NCBI RefSeq assembly: GCF_040834005.1 | Contig: NZ_CP162129.1 | Span: forward strand, 1,593,501-1,657,500 | Direction: 5' to 3' | Origin: Paenibacillus sp. PL2-23 | GTDB taxonomy: Bacteria; Bacillota; Bacilli; Paenibacillales; Paenibacillaceae | Length of the DNA stretch: 64,000 nucleotides | Part shown: piece by piece, positions 1-10,423 of the stretch | Layout of the letters: every line of letters begins with the position of its first letter | How positions within the stretch are numbered: the stretch's first letter is position 1 | Notes under the pieces: generated by a model | Told to the model about the DNA's origin: nothing | The model's database searches: none | Seen by the model: the letters and a program-made list of their open reading frames with translations, nothing else | Position numbers and translations under genes: made by a program

Positions 1-123
1 ATCTATCTGGGAGACGGCAAGATTCTTCACACGTACTCCAAAGAAAGCGGCGGCGTCACAACAGGCACGATTACCGGCAAGCATTGGGAGCATCGCTTCA
101 TATTCGGAGGCAGTGCTCTGTAG
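1..123 (+). CDS. NlpC/P60-type cell-wall peptidase, C-terminal fragment
   Basis: The frame is open from base 1 and stops at TAG 121-123, so only the last 40 residues are visible. The tail reads YLGDGKILHTYSKESGGV and ends FIFGGSAL. This fits the end of an NlpC/P60 domain (gamma-D-glutamyl-meso-DAP endopeptidase fold), where a strand with a GDGK turn and a following His lies near the catalytic site. The catalytic Cys and first His would be upstream of the window, so activity cannot be judged. Another papain-like hydrolase is possible. Confidence 0.6.
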   Translation: MYLGDGKILHTYSKESGGVTTGTITGKHWEHRFIFGGSAL

Positions 124-159
124 GGCCAGCAAGAGGGCAAGCACCAATAAAGCTAGCAA

Positions 160-204
160 CAAAAAAGCAATCCCTTTGGCCGTGACCTTAACGGCCAGGG
201 GGAT
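160..204 (-). terminator. Rho-independent terminator of the VTT gene
   Basis: Arms TGGCCGT (177-183) and ACGGCCA (191-197) form a perfect 7-bp stem around a 7-nt loop. The outer bases 170-176 and 198-204 extend it. Read on the minus strand it is followed by a T6 run (complement of 161-166), 45 bases past the stop of the minus-strand gene. Confidence 0.7.
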
Positions 205-248
205 AGCTTTCTGTTCGTAGTTCGTATGACAGCGAGACAAGGGCTTCA

Positions 249-848
249 TCAAGCCTGCAGATCCTTCTGCAGCTCCGCTGCCCGTTTCTTCTTCTTGCGC
301 AATACGCTCCGTATAATGAGAAAAGCGGCAATGAGAGGTATGCTGCCAAGAAATATATACAAGGACACGTCTTTGACCATAGATTCCGCCGCGCGTCCGT
401 AGAAGTAGAACAATGCGCCTACCGCATAGAACTTGACAGCCCTGCCGATGGCTGCATAACCGATAAGCCGCCATAAAGGGAAGTTCAAGCATCCCGATAA
501 TATCGTAAACACCTTGAACGGAATCGGCGTAAAGGAGCCAATCAGGATGGCGGATTCACCGCTTTTCTGGAATCGGGTAGTCGCCGCGTCGATCCATTCC
601 GCTTTCAGGAATCGGTAAAGGACGGACTTGCCCATAAGCTTGCCCAAATAGTAGCCTACCGGAGTGCCCAGCAAGCAGGCGATATAGCCAACGGTAGCCA
701 GCCATAGCGCGGAAGTGGGATTCACGATGCTGAGCGATACTTGAAGGAAGAATGCGGGGATGGGGAAGATGACCGCATCCAGGAAGGAATGCGCGAACAA
801 GCCCCAGGGACCGTAATCCTCCAGAAAATCGACAATTGCTTGAAACAT
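249..848 (-). CDS. VTT/DedA-like membrane protein (YqaA type)
   Basis: A 199-residue integral membrane protein with about five hydrophobic segments and a basic tail (RKKKKR). It carries the VTT-family signature SFTPIPFKVFTILSG near residues 107-121 and a GTPVGYYLGKLMGK segment, as in YqaA-type relatives of DedA. These proteins are linked to envelope homeostasis and lipid flipping; the substrate here is unknown. The ATG at 848 is chosen because AAAAGGAG lies 9-10 bases upstream; a further 23 upstream codons are open but have no SD. The gene stands alone on the minus strand and ends in a hairpin terminator. Confidence 0.8.
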   Translation of the reverse strand: MFQAIVDFLEDYGPWGLFAHSFLDAVIFPIPAFFLQVSLSIVNPTSALWLATVGYIACLLGTPVGYYLGKLMGKSVLYRFLKAEWIDAATTRFQKSGESAILIGSFTPIPFKVFTILSGCLNFPLWRLIGYAAIGRAVKFYAVGALFYFYGRAAESMVKDVSLYIFLGSIPLIAAFLIIRSVLRKKKKRAAELQKDLQA

Positions 849-960
849 GAAGTAGGCTCCTTTTCGTTTCACTTGCCTGCTAAGTATAGCATACCGCCAG
901 CAATTCCGCGTATGCAAAAATAGCCCACAGATACATACGTAAGAGTCGATTCCAAGGTTT

Positions 961-1012
961 CAAAAAAATAAACTTGAAATAACGGCGCAGACGCTCCGAA
1001 TTTCAAGTTTAT
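961..1012 (-). terminator. Terminator of the malic enzyme operon
   Basis: A 13-bp perfect stem (968-980 with 1000-1012, core AAACTTGAAAT) is followed on the minus strand by seven T (complement of 962-968). It lies 25 bases past the malic enzyme stop. Confidence 0.85.
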
Positions 1013-1036
1013 ATTCCAGCCCAGCTCCGTAGCGCC

Positions 1037-2452
1037 CTATTCCCGCAGCTTGCGGCGCGACACGCCGGTGCGCTGGGCGGCGGCGACCACTCTGCGGCGC
1101 ACCTCCTCGACGACCTTCGTATTGAAGACGCTCGGAATGATATACATGCGGTTAAGCTCGTCCTCGCTGATGACGGAGGCGATAGCTTCCGCTGCCGCCA
1201 GCTTCATCTCCTCGTTAATCTCGGAGGCTCGGCTGTCGAGCGCTCCCCTGAATATGCCCGGGAAGCAGAGGACGTTGTTGATCTGGTTGGGATAGTCAGA
1301 GCGGCCGGTAGCGAATACGCCTACGATGTCCTCGATCAGCTCCGGCCGAATCTCCGGCTCTGGATTCGCCATGGCGAAGACGACGGGATTAGGCGCCATG
1401 CTGGCGACATCCTCTCTAGTGAGCAGGCCGCCGGCGGATACGCCAATGAACACGTCCGCGCCCGCAATGGCATCCTTCAGGCCGCCATTGCGGCGCTCCG
1501 GATTGGTGTTGCTAGCGTACCATTGCCACGTCTCGTTGTCGTAGGTCTCATCCGCGTTCAATATGCCGGCCCGATCAACGCCTACGATATGGCGCGCGCC
1601 CCCCGCAAGGAGCATCTTCGTGCATGCGGTGCCTGCGGCTCCAATCCCGCATACCACGATACGCGAGTCGCTGAGCTCTCGACCCGTCAGCTTCAGCGCG
1701 TTCAGGAGGCCGGCGTACAGCACAACAGCGGTGCCGTGCTGATCGTCGTGGAATACCGGAATGTCCAGCTCCTCGCGCAGCCTGCGCTCGATTTCGAAGC
1801 AGCGCGGCGCCGAGATATCCTCCAGGTTAATGCCGCCGAACGCGGGAGCCAGATGCTTGACCGCCGCGATGACGGCTTCTGTATCCTGCGTATCCAGGCA
1901 GATGGGGAACGCGTCGACGTCGGCGAACTGCTTGAACAGCATCGCCTTCCCCTCCATGACTGGCATTGCGGCATAAGGGCCGATATTGCCAAGGCCCAGC
2001 ACCGCGCTGCCGTCGGATACGACTGCAACCGTATTGCGTTTGATTGTAAGCGTATGAGCCTTGGAGGGCTCCGCTTGAATCGCCTGGCATACTCGCGCGA
2101 CATCGGGCGTGTATACCCTGGACAGGTCGTCGCGGTTCTGAATCGGCGTCTTGGGCTGTACCGTAATCTTGCCGCCAAGGTGCAGGAGGAAGGTTCTGTC
2201 CGACACATGCAGCAGACGGATCCCCGGCAGCGCGTCAAATGCTCTGGCCAGCCGCTCGGAGGCGCCTTGCTCCGTTATTTTGACCGTTAAGTCGCGGATG
2301 CTCTTGTTCTTGTCGGTATGTATGACGTCGATGGCGACAATGTCGCCTCTTGCTTGCTCGATGGCCGTAGCCGCCTTGCCGAACTGCGCGATTTCAGTAT
2401 CGATCTCGAGCCTGAGAATAATCGTCTTGCCGTCAGTGATTTGCGTACGCAT
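1037..2452 (-). CDS. NAD(P)-dependent malic enzyme with N-terminal ACT domain
   Basis: Oxidative decarboxylation of malate to pyruvate, cytoplasmic. The 471-residue protein has an ACT-like region at about 10-90 (ILRLEIDTE...LLHVSDRTF), then the malic enzyme catalytic domain with the Tyr motif RVYTPDVA (about 112-119), GNIGPYAAMPVMEGKA, and the metal-binding motif VFHDDQHGTA (233-242). The NAD-binding loop GIGAAGTA is near 265. An ACT domain suggests allosteric control by a small ligand, which is inferred. ATG 2452 follows AAGGGG; upstream codons lack an SD. It is second in a probable operon, 68 bases after the glycosyltransferase, and ends in a strong terminator. Cofactor preference cannot be read safely. 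Confidence 0.93.
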   Translation of the reverse strand: MRTQITDGKTIILRLEIDTEIAQFGKAATAIEQARGDIVAIDVIHTDKNKSIRDLTVKITEQGASERLARAFDALPGIRLLHVSDRTFLLHLGGKITVQPKTPIQNRDDLSRVYTPDVARVCQAIQAEPSKAHTLTIKRNTVAVVSDGSAVLGLGNIGPYAAMPVMEGKAMLFKQFADVDAFPICLDTQDTEAVIAAVKHLAPAFGGINLEDISAPRCFEIERRLREELDIPVFHDDQHGTAVVLYAGLLNALKLTGRELSDSRIVVCGIGAAGTACTKMLLAGGARHIVGVDRAGILNADETYDNETWQWYASNTNPERRNGGLKDAIAGADVFIGVSAGGLLTREDVASMAPNPVVFAMANPEPEIRPELIEDIVGVFATGRSDYPNQINNVLCFPGIFRGALDSRASEINEEMKLAAAEAIASVISEDELNRMYIIPSVFNTKVVEEVRRRVVAAAQRTGVSRRKLRE

Positions 2453-2520
2453 AGTGGAAATCCCCTTTCTCCTTATACTATTCCCTTCGCCAGCATTATT
2501 ATTGAAGTGGAAGAAAGCCG

Positions 2521-3636
2521 TTACTGCATAAGCTGCAGAACGGCCTCCGGACATTTTCTGGCGTTGTACTGATGATTGCGCCTGCGCTGAAGCTCCTCGC
2601 GGAACTGAGCGGACGACTCCCTGTCATGAATCAGCTTGAACCAGCGATCCACGGTATCGTTGGAATCCAGCATTTCGCCGAACCCGTTATGGATAAAATA
2701 TTCGCAGTTCTCTTCCTCCTGGCCGGGAATGGGCTCGTAGAAGAGCATGGGAAGAGCCTTGCTCATGCCCTCCGTGCAGGTCATCCCTCCAGGCTTTGTC
2801 ACAAGCAGATCGGCTACCTCCATCAGCTTGTGGACCTCTCGCGTGAAGCCGACGATTCGAATATTGGGATGCTGGAACATAGGATCGGTCAGCATCTTCT
2901 CCTTCATCTTCTCGTTGGAGCCGACACAGAAGATCAGCTGGGTTGTCTCGCGCCATTTGGTCATATAGGACAAGGCGCTGTCCTCGTAAAGTATACCCCA
3001 TCCGCCGCCCATAATGAGCACGGTAGGCATCTCCTTTAGATCGAAATCCCTGCGGATCTCGTCCTTGGGATAGGTCACCCAGAAGTTGGGATGAACCGGA
3101 ATGCCGGTAACCTCCACCCGCTCAGCAAGCACGCCCTTCTCCATGAGACGACGCTTCACATCCGGCGAGGAGACCAGATAATGGTTCACCTCCTGGCTTA
3201 CCCAGGAGCCGTGAGCGTCATAGTCGGTAATAAGCGTATATAAAGGCATGTCGAGTCCAAGGCGCTTCAGTCGCGCGACAACCGCGTTCGGTACGGGATG
3301 CGTGCATACGATGAGATCAGGCTTGAGCTGGGCGATGACTTGAGAGGTCTGCGTATAAAACATACGGTGCAGCGCCAGCTGCGCAAATCGGTTTGTCGGT
3401 TTCTTGTAATTGCTGCGGTACATGAGGCCTACCATCTTCGGTCTCGAGCTGACCGTCTTCCGATATGCTGATACAATCCAAGGACCAAGTACAGGATTTA
3501 GAAATTTTCCTAGCTCGATGACCCTGGCTGAGATGCTGGGGCATAACTGCTTCATACCAACCGCCAGCGCGTTCGCGGCCTGAGTGTGGCCCGAGCCGAA
3601 CCCCTCCGAGAGCAACAGCACTCTCTTCTTGCGCAT
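2521..3636 (-). CDS. UgtP/MGDG-synthase-like glycosyltransferase
   Basis: A 371-residue GT-B glycosyltransferase. The N-terminal half has SEGFGSGHTQAANAL (about 10-24), the GxGH motif of the MGDG synthase family; the C-terminal half has LIMGGGWG and the nucleotide-sugar segment TKPGGMTCTEGMSKALPMLFYEPIPGQE (in parts). The family moves glucose or galactose from UDP-sugar to diacylglycerol for glycolipids and the lipoteichoic acid anchor, at the inner membrane face. The acceptor here is not proven. ATG 3636 follows GGGTGAG; a GTG at 3648 after GGAA is an alternative. It is first in a probable operon with the malic enzyme. A UDP-glucose-linked ugd gene lies 12 kb away. Confidence 0.85.
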   Translation of the reverse strand: MRKKRVLLLSEGFGSGHTQAANALAVGMKQLCPSISARVIELGKFLNPVLGPWIVSAYRKTVSSRPKMVGLMYRSNYKKPTNRFAQLALHRMFYTQTSQVIAQLKPDLIVCTHPVPNAVVARLKRLGLDMPLYTLITDYDAHGSWVSQEVNHYLVSSPDVKRRLMEKGVLAERVEVTGIPVHPNFWVTYPKDEIRRDFDLKEMPTVLIMGGGWGILYEDSALSYMTKWRETTQLIFCVGSNEKMKEKMLTDPMFQHPNIRIVGFTREVHKLMEVADLLVTKPGGMTCTEGMSKALPMLFYEPIPGQEEENCEYFIHNGFGEMLDSNDTVDRWFKLIHDRESSAQFREELQRRRNHQYNARKCPEAVLQLMQ

Positions 3637-3781
3637 AGTCTCACCCACTTTTCTATTTCCATATTACTTTGCATGTCAGGTTAACACAAGCACCGATCTA
3701 ACCCTTGCGCTCAAAAAGCCATTGCTTTACAGTAATCACAAGAAACTTATGACGAATCCATAACGCAGGAGGAAATATATC

Positions 3782-4159
3782 ATGTCAATCAAGCTGGAAG
3801 TTGGAGATCTGGTCAAGGCAGAGGTGAGGACTGGCCAATATGTAGGGGAGGTGCAGGAAGTCAACGGTCCGCGGGCACTCGTGAAGGTGCTGGCGGTGCT
3901 GAAGCATCCGGAGCAGGGCGATCTGCATCAGCCCTACGATCCCGACGTGGCGATGTTCCATGAGCGGCGCGCGCTGAGCTATACCGAAAAAACGAATGTG
4001 CTCCTTCGAGATATAACCCCTTACCACGGAGCCGTTCCGGACTATAAGGAGTCGCTTCTGGCATCCGCTGCGGAGCTGGAGGAGGCGCTCGACCGCCTCC
4101 ATCGCTGGACCGCAAAAGGCTTGGAGGTTATTCGCCAGCTGCGCAAGGATTATGAGTAA
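3782..4159 (+). CDS. kapB: KapB, kinase-associated lipoprotein B homologue
   Basis: The 125-residue protein has the KapB layout: a beta-rich start (VKAEVRTGQYVGEV), then VLKHPEQGDLHQP and ADVxxFHERRAL-type motif (DVAMFHERRALSYTEKTNV), then PDYKESL and a helical tail. In Bacillus, KapB supports the KinB-to-Spo0F branch of the sporulation phosphorelay. No lipobox or signal peptide is visible, so it is probably cytoplasmic despite its name. The start is fixed by GCAGGAGGAAATATATC. No kinB is adjacent. It converges on the GDSL gene with only 12 bases between stops. Confidence 0.85.
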   Translation: MSIKLEVGDLVKAEVRTGQYVGEVQEVNGPRALVKVLAVLKHPEQGDLHQPYDPDVAMFHERRALSYTEKTNVLLRDITPYHGAVPDYKESLLASAAELEEALDRLHRWTAKGLEVIRQLRKDYE

Positions 4160-4171
4160 ACGAAGCATAAA

Positions 4172-5491
4172 TTACGGATTAATGAAGGCTGTGTCCAAAA
4201 TTTCGCGGTACCGGACTTGAAGGCCAAGCCCTTCCGATAAGGCGGCAAGCGGAACGTATGTTTTTTTCTCGCCGGGGAACTGCTCGAAGTAAGCCGGCTC
4301 CGCGTTCAGCGGGACGGTCTTGCCGTTAATCTTGATCGTCTTCGCGCCGATCGTCAGCTCAACGGTGCGGTCCTTCAGCGTAATTGTCGCGGTATTCGTC
4401 TTGGCGTTCCACGACCGCGCGGCGCCAATCGCGTCGGTGATGTCAGCGATGGCTACGAAGGTGCGCCCGTTCTTGATGCGCGGGGTATAAACGGTCTGCA
4501 GCTCCTTGCCCTTCACAACCACGGAGATAGGCACGCTGGCCGGCTTCTTGCTCACCGTTCTGTATTCGCCGAATACGGCTTCCGCGAACGCCTTGCCTAT
4601 CGCCTTGTAGCCGTCCCGGGTAGGGTGGATGTCGCGCTCTGAGCCCTTCTTGCCGACATTTGTGTAGATCAGGACATTGCTCTCAATGGCAGCTGCCGCG
4701 TCCGCGATCTTGATGCTGAGGGGCTCGGCCACGCTCTCTAATGCCGCGAGCAGCCTTCGCTGCCCGTCCAGCAGAAACTCCGCGGTGCCTGGCGGGACGT
4801 AATACACCACTTCATTCCGGATCTTGGCGAACGGTATGGGCAGATATTGATTGGCGATTACGATTTCCGCTCCCGGCTGAAGCTTGCGGATGTCCGCCAG
4901 TGCGGCGGACAGCTGCGCTTCGAAGCCGCTCAGCAGGCCGTCAAGCTGGGACTGAAGCGCCGCTTGCTCAGGAGCGGACAGCTTGTCGTAATCGGCGAAG
5001 TTGTCGCCGGACTGCAAGCCCTTAATGAGAGACAGGAAATCGTTCCCGCCGATGGTGATCAGGACAAGCTCAGCCTGCTGGATATCCGCCTTCAGCTCAG
5101 AGGTCCGCTTGAATATATCGTCCGCCCGAGGATCGTAGAGGCCGGGCTGGATGGATGCCGTTGAAGCGGCCTTGCCGGCGGACGCGGATCTCAGCCACTT
5201 GCTGAGGCCCTCTGATGTCAGGCCGATCAAGCCGTAATTATCGTATTCCGCCCGCAGGCCATGGAACAGCGCCTGCTCGTACATATGCTCCGCGTAGCCA
5301 TAGGGCACGGAGGTCTCCGTGAACCCGTGCTCATAACCAGCCGCAAGCGAATCCCCCAGGACGACTATGTCGTATGTAGACGCTGCGTTCGCGCCAGTCT
5401 CAGCCGCTGACAGAAAGGCTCCTTGCGTCAGCATAAGCGCGGCTAGCGTTGCCGCCGCGGTCTTCCTTAATTTACTATGCATCTCCAACAC
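4172..5491 (-). CDS. Secreted SGNH/GDSL hydrolase with copper-amine-oxidase-like C-terminal domain
   Basis: 439 residues. A signal peptide (KLRKTAAATLAALMLTQG...) is followed by an SGNH hydrolase domain: block I VVLGDSLAAG (GDSL 46-49), block III IGGND (about 147), and block V DIHPTRDGY with the catalytic Asp and His. Residues from about 330 form a stalk domain (VVVKGKELQTVYTPRIKNGRTFVAIADI, in parts) of the Cu_amine_oxidN1 type, a module found on many secreted Paenibacillus proteins. It is probably an extracellular esterase or deacetylase; the substrate is unknown. The GTG at 5491 follows AGAGGG at good spacing; ATG 5482 is the alternative. Confidence 0.88.
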   Translation of the reverse strand: MLEMHSKLRKTAAATLAALMLTQGAFLSAAETGANAASTYDIVVLGDSLAAGYEHGFTETSVPYGYAEHMYEQALFHGLRAEYDNYGLIGLTSEGLSKWLRSASAGKAASTASIQPGLYDPRADDIFKRTSELKADIQQAELVLITIGGNDFLSLIKGLQSGDNFADYDKLSAPEQAALQSQLDGLLSGFEAQLSAALADIRKLQPGAEIVIANQYLPIPFAKIRNEVVYYVPPGTAEFLLDGQRRLLAALESVAEPLSIKIADAAAAIESNVLIYTNVGKKGSERDIHPTRDGYKAIGKAFAEAVFGEYRTVSKKPASVPISVVVKGKELQTVYTPRIKNGRTFVAIADITDAIGAARSWNAKTNTATITLKDRTVELTIGAKTIKINGKTVPLNAEPAYFEQFPGEKKTYVPLAALSEGLGLQVRYREILDTAFINP

Positions 5492-5560
5492 ATCCCTCTG
5501 TTAATATAGAATTGCATGTTCCGCCAAACAATGCTTATCGCAATAATAAAAAATATTAAA

Positions 5561-5590
5561 TTGATTTCCGATTTGCGCTAATGTTAAAAT
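5561..5590 (+). promoter_or_regulatory. Candidate SigA promoter of gltB
   Basis: TTGATT (5561-5566), an 18-base spacer and TAAAAT (5585-5590) lie in AT-rich DNA, leaving a leader of about 175 bases before gltB. No GltC-type operator was recognised with confidence. Confidence 0.4.
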
Positions 5591-5771
5591 CATATAATAA
5601 TCGCTTAGCAACGGTAGATGGCAAGAAGGATGGCAAGGAGCAGGCGGTGCGCCTCGTACCCTACCATTCTATGATACTTCAAGCCAAAAATGAAGCCAAA
5701 TTAAGTGATCAAACCTGTAGTCATTTCTGCATTGCTTGCCCAAAAATCTTCTGATAGAGAGGTTGCACACA

Positions 5772-8700
5772 ATGAAAGAAAATATTTTGGGATTGCCGCC
5801 TAAGCAAGGACTTTATGACCCGCAGAACGAGAAAGACGCTTGCGGAATGGGCTTTGTAGCCAGCATCAAAGGAAAAAAGTCGCATAAGGTGATTCGCCAG
5901 GCGCTGACGCTGCTGGAGAATATGGAACACCGCGGCGGACAAGGAAGCGAGCCTAACACCGGCGACGGCGCAGGTATTCTGCTTCAAATTCCGCATGATT
6001 TCTTCTCCGCGGAGCTGGGCAAACAGGGCATCCAGCTGCCGGCGGAAGGCGAATATGCGGTGGGCATGATCTTCATGCCGCACGAGGAAGAGGCGCGCGC
6101 TGCGATTGAGCGCGAGCTGGAAGCGATCATTCAGGAAGAGAAGCAATCGCTGATCGGCTGGCGCACAGTGCCTACGAACGACGAGAAGCTGGGCCAATCG
6201 GCGCTGGCTGTTAAGCCGTATGTACGCCAGGTATTCATCGGCAGGAACGCGGACCTGAGCGACACGCTTGCATTCGAGCGCAAGCTGTATGTCATCCGCA
6301 AACGCGCCGAGCTGGCGATTCGCTACGCCGGCAAAGAAGGCGGGAACATGTTCTACTTCTCCAGCTTGTCTACGAAGAAGATCGTATACAAGGGGATGTT
6401 GACGACCGAGCAGGTCCGTTCGTTCTATCAAGAATTGAATGACGAATCGGTTGTTTCCGCTATTGCTTTAGTGCATTCCCGTTTTAGTACAAATACGTTC
6501 CCGAGCTGGGAGCGCGCGCATCCATTCCATTATTTGATCCATAACGGGGAGATCAACACGCTGCGCGGCAACGTGAACTGGATGCATGCCCGCCAGACGC
6601 TGTTCGCCTCCGAGCTGTTCGGCGATGATCTGGAGAAGATCAAGCCGATCATTAACCCTGACGGCTCCGATACGGCTATGTTCGACAACACGCTGGAATT
6701 CCTGCATCTGGCGGGACGCTCCCTGCCGCATGTCGCGATGATGATGGTTCCGGAGCCATGGTCCAACCATGAGAGCATGAGCGACGACCGCAAGGCGTTC
6801 TACGAGTACCACAGCACGCTGATGGAGCCGTGGGACGGTCCTGCCGCCATGGGCTTCACGGACGGCACGCAAATCGGCGCGGTGCTGGACCGCAACGGTC
6901 TGCGTCCGGCGCGTTATTACGTGACCAAAGACGATCATATCATTCTGGGCTCCGAGGCCGGCACGGTTGAAATTCCTGCCGAGGATATCCTGTACAAGGA
7001 CCGACTGCGTCCAGGCCGCATGCTGCTTGTCGACACGGAGCAAGGCCGCATCATTTCCGACGAGGAAGTGAAGGCGCAGATTGCCTCCGAGCATCCTTAC
7101 CGGGAGTGGCTCGACGAGCATCTGGTCGATCTGGAAGCTCTGCCGGACGCGCCTGAGCTGCCGGATCCAAGCCATGACACGGTGCAGCAGCGCCAGCAGG
7201 CTTTCGGCTACACGTTCGAGGACATTCGCAAGGTGCTTGAGCCAATGGCGGGCAGCGGCCAGGAGCCGATCGCTTCCATGGGCTACGACGCTCCGCTGGC
7301 TGTTTTGTCCGAGCGTCCGCAGCGACTGTACAACTACTTCAAGCAGTTGTTCGCGCAAGTGACGAACCCGCCGATCGACGCGATCCGCGAGGAGATTATC
7401 ACGTCCACCGCGACAACCATCGGACCGGAGCGCAATTTGCTGAATCCGGAGCCGGAGAGCTGCCGCCATATCAAGCTGGAAACGCCGATTCTGTCCAATG
7501 AGCAATTCGCGAAGCTGCGTCATATTCGTCGCGAAGGCTTCAAGTCGATTACGCTGCCGATCTTCTTCGCGGCAAGCGAAGGCGAAGAAGGGCTTCGTTC
7601 CGCGCTGAAGGGCATGTGCGAGGCGGCTGACCGCGTGATCGCCAAGGGCCATAACATCCTGATTCTGTCCGACCGCGGTGTAGATAAGGAGAATGCAGCG
7701 ATTCCGGCGCTTCTGGCCGTATCTGCGCTGCACCATCATCTGATCCGCCAGGGCACGCGCACGAAGGTTGGCATCATGCTGGAATCCGGCGAGCCGCGCG
7801 AGGTGCATCACTTTGCCTTGCTGCTGGGCTATGGCGTCAACGCCGTGAACCCGTATCTGGCGTTCGAATCGCTCGACGACATGATCAAGCAGGGCATGCT
7901 GAGAGGCGTGTCGCATGACAAAGCCGTCAAAAACTTTATCAAGGCCGCAACCAAAGGCGTCGTGAAGGTATTGTCCAAGATGGGCATCTCCACGATCCAG
8001 TCCTATCGCGGCGCTCAGATCTTCGAGGCGCTTGGCCTGCGCGAAGATGTTATCAACGAATATTTTACTTGGACGCAATCCCGTATCGGCGGCATCGGCC
8101 TCGACGTTATTGCCGAAGAGACATTGAAGCATCATAACCGTGCCTTCGCGGACCAGGAAGGCTCCGAGAAGGAGCTTGATTCCGGCGGCGACTATCAATG
8201 GCGCAAGGATGGCGAAGACCATCTGTTTACGCCGCAGACGATTCATACGCTGCAGATGGCGTCGCGCAACAACGACTACAGACTGTACAAGAAGTTCTCG
8301 GAGCTTGTCCAAGGCGAGAACAAGAAGCATCTGACGCTTCGTTCCCTGCTTGATTTCAAGAAGGATGGACAATCCGTGCCGCTTGAAGAGGTGGAATCGG
8401 TGGAAGCCATTGTCGCTCGCTTCAAGACGGGAGCGATGTCGTTCGGCTCCATCAGCAAGGAAGCGCACGAGAGCCTTGCGATTGCGATGAACCGCCTCGG
8501 CGGCAAGTCCAACACAGGCGAGGGCGGAGAGGACCCTGCGCGCTTCACGCCTGACGCCAATGGCGACTCGCGCCGCAGCGCGATCAAGCAGGTGGCTTCC
8601 GGACGCTTCGGCGTAACAAGCCATTACCTTGTGAACGCGGACGAAATTCAGATCAAGATGGCCCAAGGCGCAAAGCCTGGCGAAGGCGGCCAGCTGCCTG

Positions 8701-10376
8701 GCCTGAAGGTGTATCCATGGGTTGCCGAGGTGCGCGGCTCCACGCCGGGCGTAGGCCTGATCTCGCCGCCTCCGCATCATGATATTTATTCCATCGAGGA
8801 TTTAGCTGAGCTGATTCACGATCTGAAGAATGCGAACCCTCGCGCTCGCATTAACGTGAAGCTTGTGTCCGAGGTGGGTGTCGGCACTATCGCGGCTGGC
8901 GTTGCCAAGGGCCGCGCTGACGTTATTATGGTGAGCGGCTTCGACGGCGGCACTGGCGCTTCTCCAATGGGCTCCATCCGCCATGCGGGTCTGCCATGGG
9001 AGCTGGGCCTTGCGGAGACGCATCAGACGCTGATGCTGAACAATCTTCGCGACCGCGTAAGAATCGAGACGGACGGCAAGATGATGAACGGCCGCGACGT
9101 TGCGATCGCAGCGCTCCTGGGAGCGGAAGAATACGGCTTCTCGACAGCGCCATTGATCGTGCTTGGCTGCGTCATGATGCGCGTCTGCCAGCTGGATACA
9201 TGTCCGGTAGGCGTCGCAACTCAGAATCCGGAGCTTCGCAAGAAGTTTATGGGAGATCCTTCCCATGTCGTCAATTACTTGCGCTTCATCGCTGAAGAGC
9301 TGCGCGAGATTATGGCGGAGCTTGGCTTCCGCACGATCGAGGAGATGGTTGGCCGCGTAGACCGTCTGGAGACCAAGCTGGTGACGGATCATTACAAAGC
9401 CAAAGGTCTGGATCTGTCCGGCATTCTGTATCAGGGCGATTACGGACAAGACGCGAACCGTCATTGCGTACAGGAGCAGAACCATGGGCTTGAGCTGTCG
9501 CTCGATATGCAGCAGCTTGTGCCAATGGCTAAGCCTGCGCTTGAGAACGGCGAGCTGGTGCGCGGCACATTCCCGATTCTGAATACGCACCGCGTTGTCG
9601 GTACGATTCTTGGCTCAGAGGTCACTAGACTGTATGGCGCCCAAGGCTTGCCTGAGGATACGATCTGGTATCACTTCGTTGGCACAGCGGGTCAAAGCTT
9701 CGGCGCGTTTGTGCCGAAGGGCATCACTTTATCGGTCGAAGGCGACTCCAATGACTACTTCGGCAAAGGATTGTCCGGCGGCAAGATTATCGTGGCTCCT
9801 TCACCGAAGGCTACCTTCGTGGCGGAGGACAATATCATTATCGGCAACACGGCGCTGTATGGCGCTACGAGCGGCGAAGCGTATATTCGCGGCATCGCAG
9901 GCGAGCGCTTTGCGGTTCGTAACAGCGGTGTGAATGTTGTGGTCGAGGGCGTTGGCGATCACGGCTGTGAATATATGACTGGCGGTCGAGTTGTCATACT
10001 CGGCTCCACGGGCCGCAACTTCGGAGCAGGCATGTCCGGCGGCGTCGCTTATGTGTACGACGCGAACGGCGACTTCTACAACCACACGAACCTGGAGATG
10101 GTATTGCTGGAGCGTGTGGAGGAGGAGACTGATATTTCTGAGCTTAGCGCCATGATCGAGAAGCATGTGAAATATACGGACAGCGCTGTGGGCACACGGA
10201 TTCTGAACGATTGGGAAGCTTCCCTGAGCAAATTCGTGAAGGTCATTCCGAAGGACTACAAGCGGATGCTGGAGCAGATCCGCAAAGCGCAGGATTCCGG
10301 CCTCCAAGGCGGAGATGCGCTGCTGGCGGCATTCGAGGCTAACAAACGCGAGCTTGCTCGCACTGGCGGCAAATAA
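5772..10376 (+). CDS. gltB: Glutamate synthase, large subunit
   Basis: Converts glutamine plus 2-oxoglutarate to two glutamates. 1534 residues, normal for the large subunit (called gltA in Bacillus subtilis). The propeptide ends before Cys24 (DACGMGFVA), the N-terminal nucleophile of the class II amidotransferase domain. The central domain and FMN-binding synthase domain follow ([28 protein letters not shown]). Cys1133, Cys1139 and Cys1144 match the 3Fe-4S ligands ([15 protein letters not shown]). The end is the beta-helix GXGXG domain. ATG 5772 follows GAGAGG. It has its own promoter and terminator, and no gltD small subunit follows, which is unlike the gltAB operon of Bacillus. Confidence 0.97.
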   Translation: MKENILGLPPKQGLYDPQNEKDACGMGFVASIKGKKSHKVIRQALTLLENMEHRGGQGSEPNTGDGAGILLQIPHDFFSAELGKQGIQLPAEGEYAVGMIFMPHEEEARAAIERELEAIIQEEKQSLIGWRTVPTNDEKLGQSALAVKPYVRQVFIGRNADLSDTLAFERKLYVIRKRAELAIRYAGKEGGNMFYFSSLSTKKIVYKGMLTTEQVRSFYQELNDESVVSAIALVHSRFSTNTFPSWERAHPFHYLIHNGEINTLRGNVNWMHARQTLFASELFGDDLEKIKPIINPDGSDTAMFDNTLEFLHLAGRSLPHVAMMMVPEPWSNHESMSDDRKAFYEYHSTLMEPWDGPAAMGFTDGTQIGAVLDRNGLRPARYYVTKDDHIILGSEAGTVEIPAEDILYKDRLRPGRMLLVDTEQGRIISDEEVKAQIASEHPYREWLDEHLVDLEALPDAPELPDPSHDTVQQRQQAFGYTFEDIRKVLEPMAGSGQEPIASMGYDAPLAVLSERPQRLYNYFKQLFAQVTNPPIDAIREEIITSTATTIGPERNLLNPEPESCRHIKLETPILSNEQFAKLRHIRREGFKSITLPIFFAASEGEEGLRSALKGMCEAADRVIAKGHNILILSDRGVDKENAAIPALLAVSALHHHLIRQGTRTKVGIMLESGEPREVHHFALLLGYGVNAVNPYLAFESLDDMIKQGMLRGVSHDKAVKNFIKAATKGVVKVLSKMGISTIQSYRGAQIFEALGLREDVINEYFTWTQSRIGGIGLDVIAEETLKHHNRAFADQEGSEKELDSGGDYQWRKDGEDHLFTPQTIHTLQMASRNNDYRLYKKFSELVQGENKKHLTLRSLLDFKKDGQSVPLEEVESVEAIVARFKTGAMSFGSISKEAHESLAIAMNRLGGKSNTGEGGEDPARFTPDANGDSRRSAIKQVASGRFGVTSHYLVNADEIQIKMAQGAKPGEGGQLPGLKVYPWVAEVRGSTPGVGLISPPPHHDIYSIEDLAELIHDLKNANPRARINVKLVSEVGVGTIAAGVAKGRADVIMVSGFDGGTGASPMGSIRHAGLPWELGLAETHQTLMLNNLRDRVRIETDGKMMNGRDVAIAALLGAEEYGFSTAPLIVLGCVMMRVCQLDTCPVGVATQNPELRKKFMGDPSHVVNYLRFIAEELREIMAELGFRTIEEMVGRVDRLETKLVTDHYKAKGLDLSGILYQGDYGQDANRHCVQEQNHGLELSLDMQQLVPMAKPALENGELVRGTFPILNTHRVVGTILGSEVTRLYGAQGLPEDTIWYHFVGTAGQSFGAFVPKGITLSVEGDSNDYFGKGLSGGKIIVAPSPKATFVAEDNIIIGNTALYGATSGEAYIRGIAGERFAVRNSGVNVVVEGVGDHGCEYMTGGRVVILGSTGRNFGAGMSGGVAYVYDANGDFYNHTNLEMVLLERVEEETDISELSAMIEKHVKYTDSAVGTRILNDWEASLSKFVKVIPKDYKRMLEQIRKAQDSGLQGGDALLAAFEANKRELARTGGK

Positions 10377-10386
10377 TAGTTAACCG

Positions 10387-10423
10387 ACTCGCAATGAAGA
10401 TATTCTTCATTGCGAGTTTTTTA
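10387..10423 (+). terminator. Terminator of gltB
   Basis: A 14-bp perfect stem (ACTCGCAATGAAGA, 10387-10400, with 10404-10417) with a TAT loop and a T6 tail, starting 11 bases after the gltB stop. Confidence 0.95.

Noticed and set aside
1523..2290. 255-codon plus-strand frame opposite the malic enzyme
   Set aside because: The opposite strand encodes an intact malic enzyme with all motifs; this frame has no family features or SD.
5600..5771. Possible riboswitch in the gltB leader
   Set aside because: The leader is about 175 bases but I could not match it to a known riboswitch core, and no terminator-antiterminator pair is evident.
6468..8780. A 770-codon open frame on the minus strand inside gltB
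   Set aside because: It is fully antisense to a well-conserved enzyme, has no SD, and shows the Arg/Ala/Leu-rich composition typical of frames mirrored by biased codon use.
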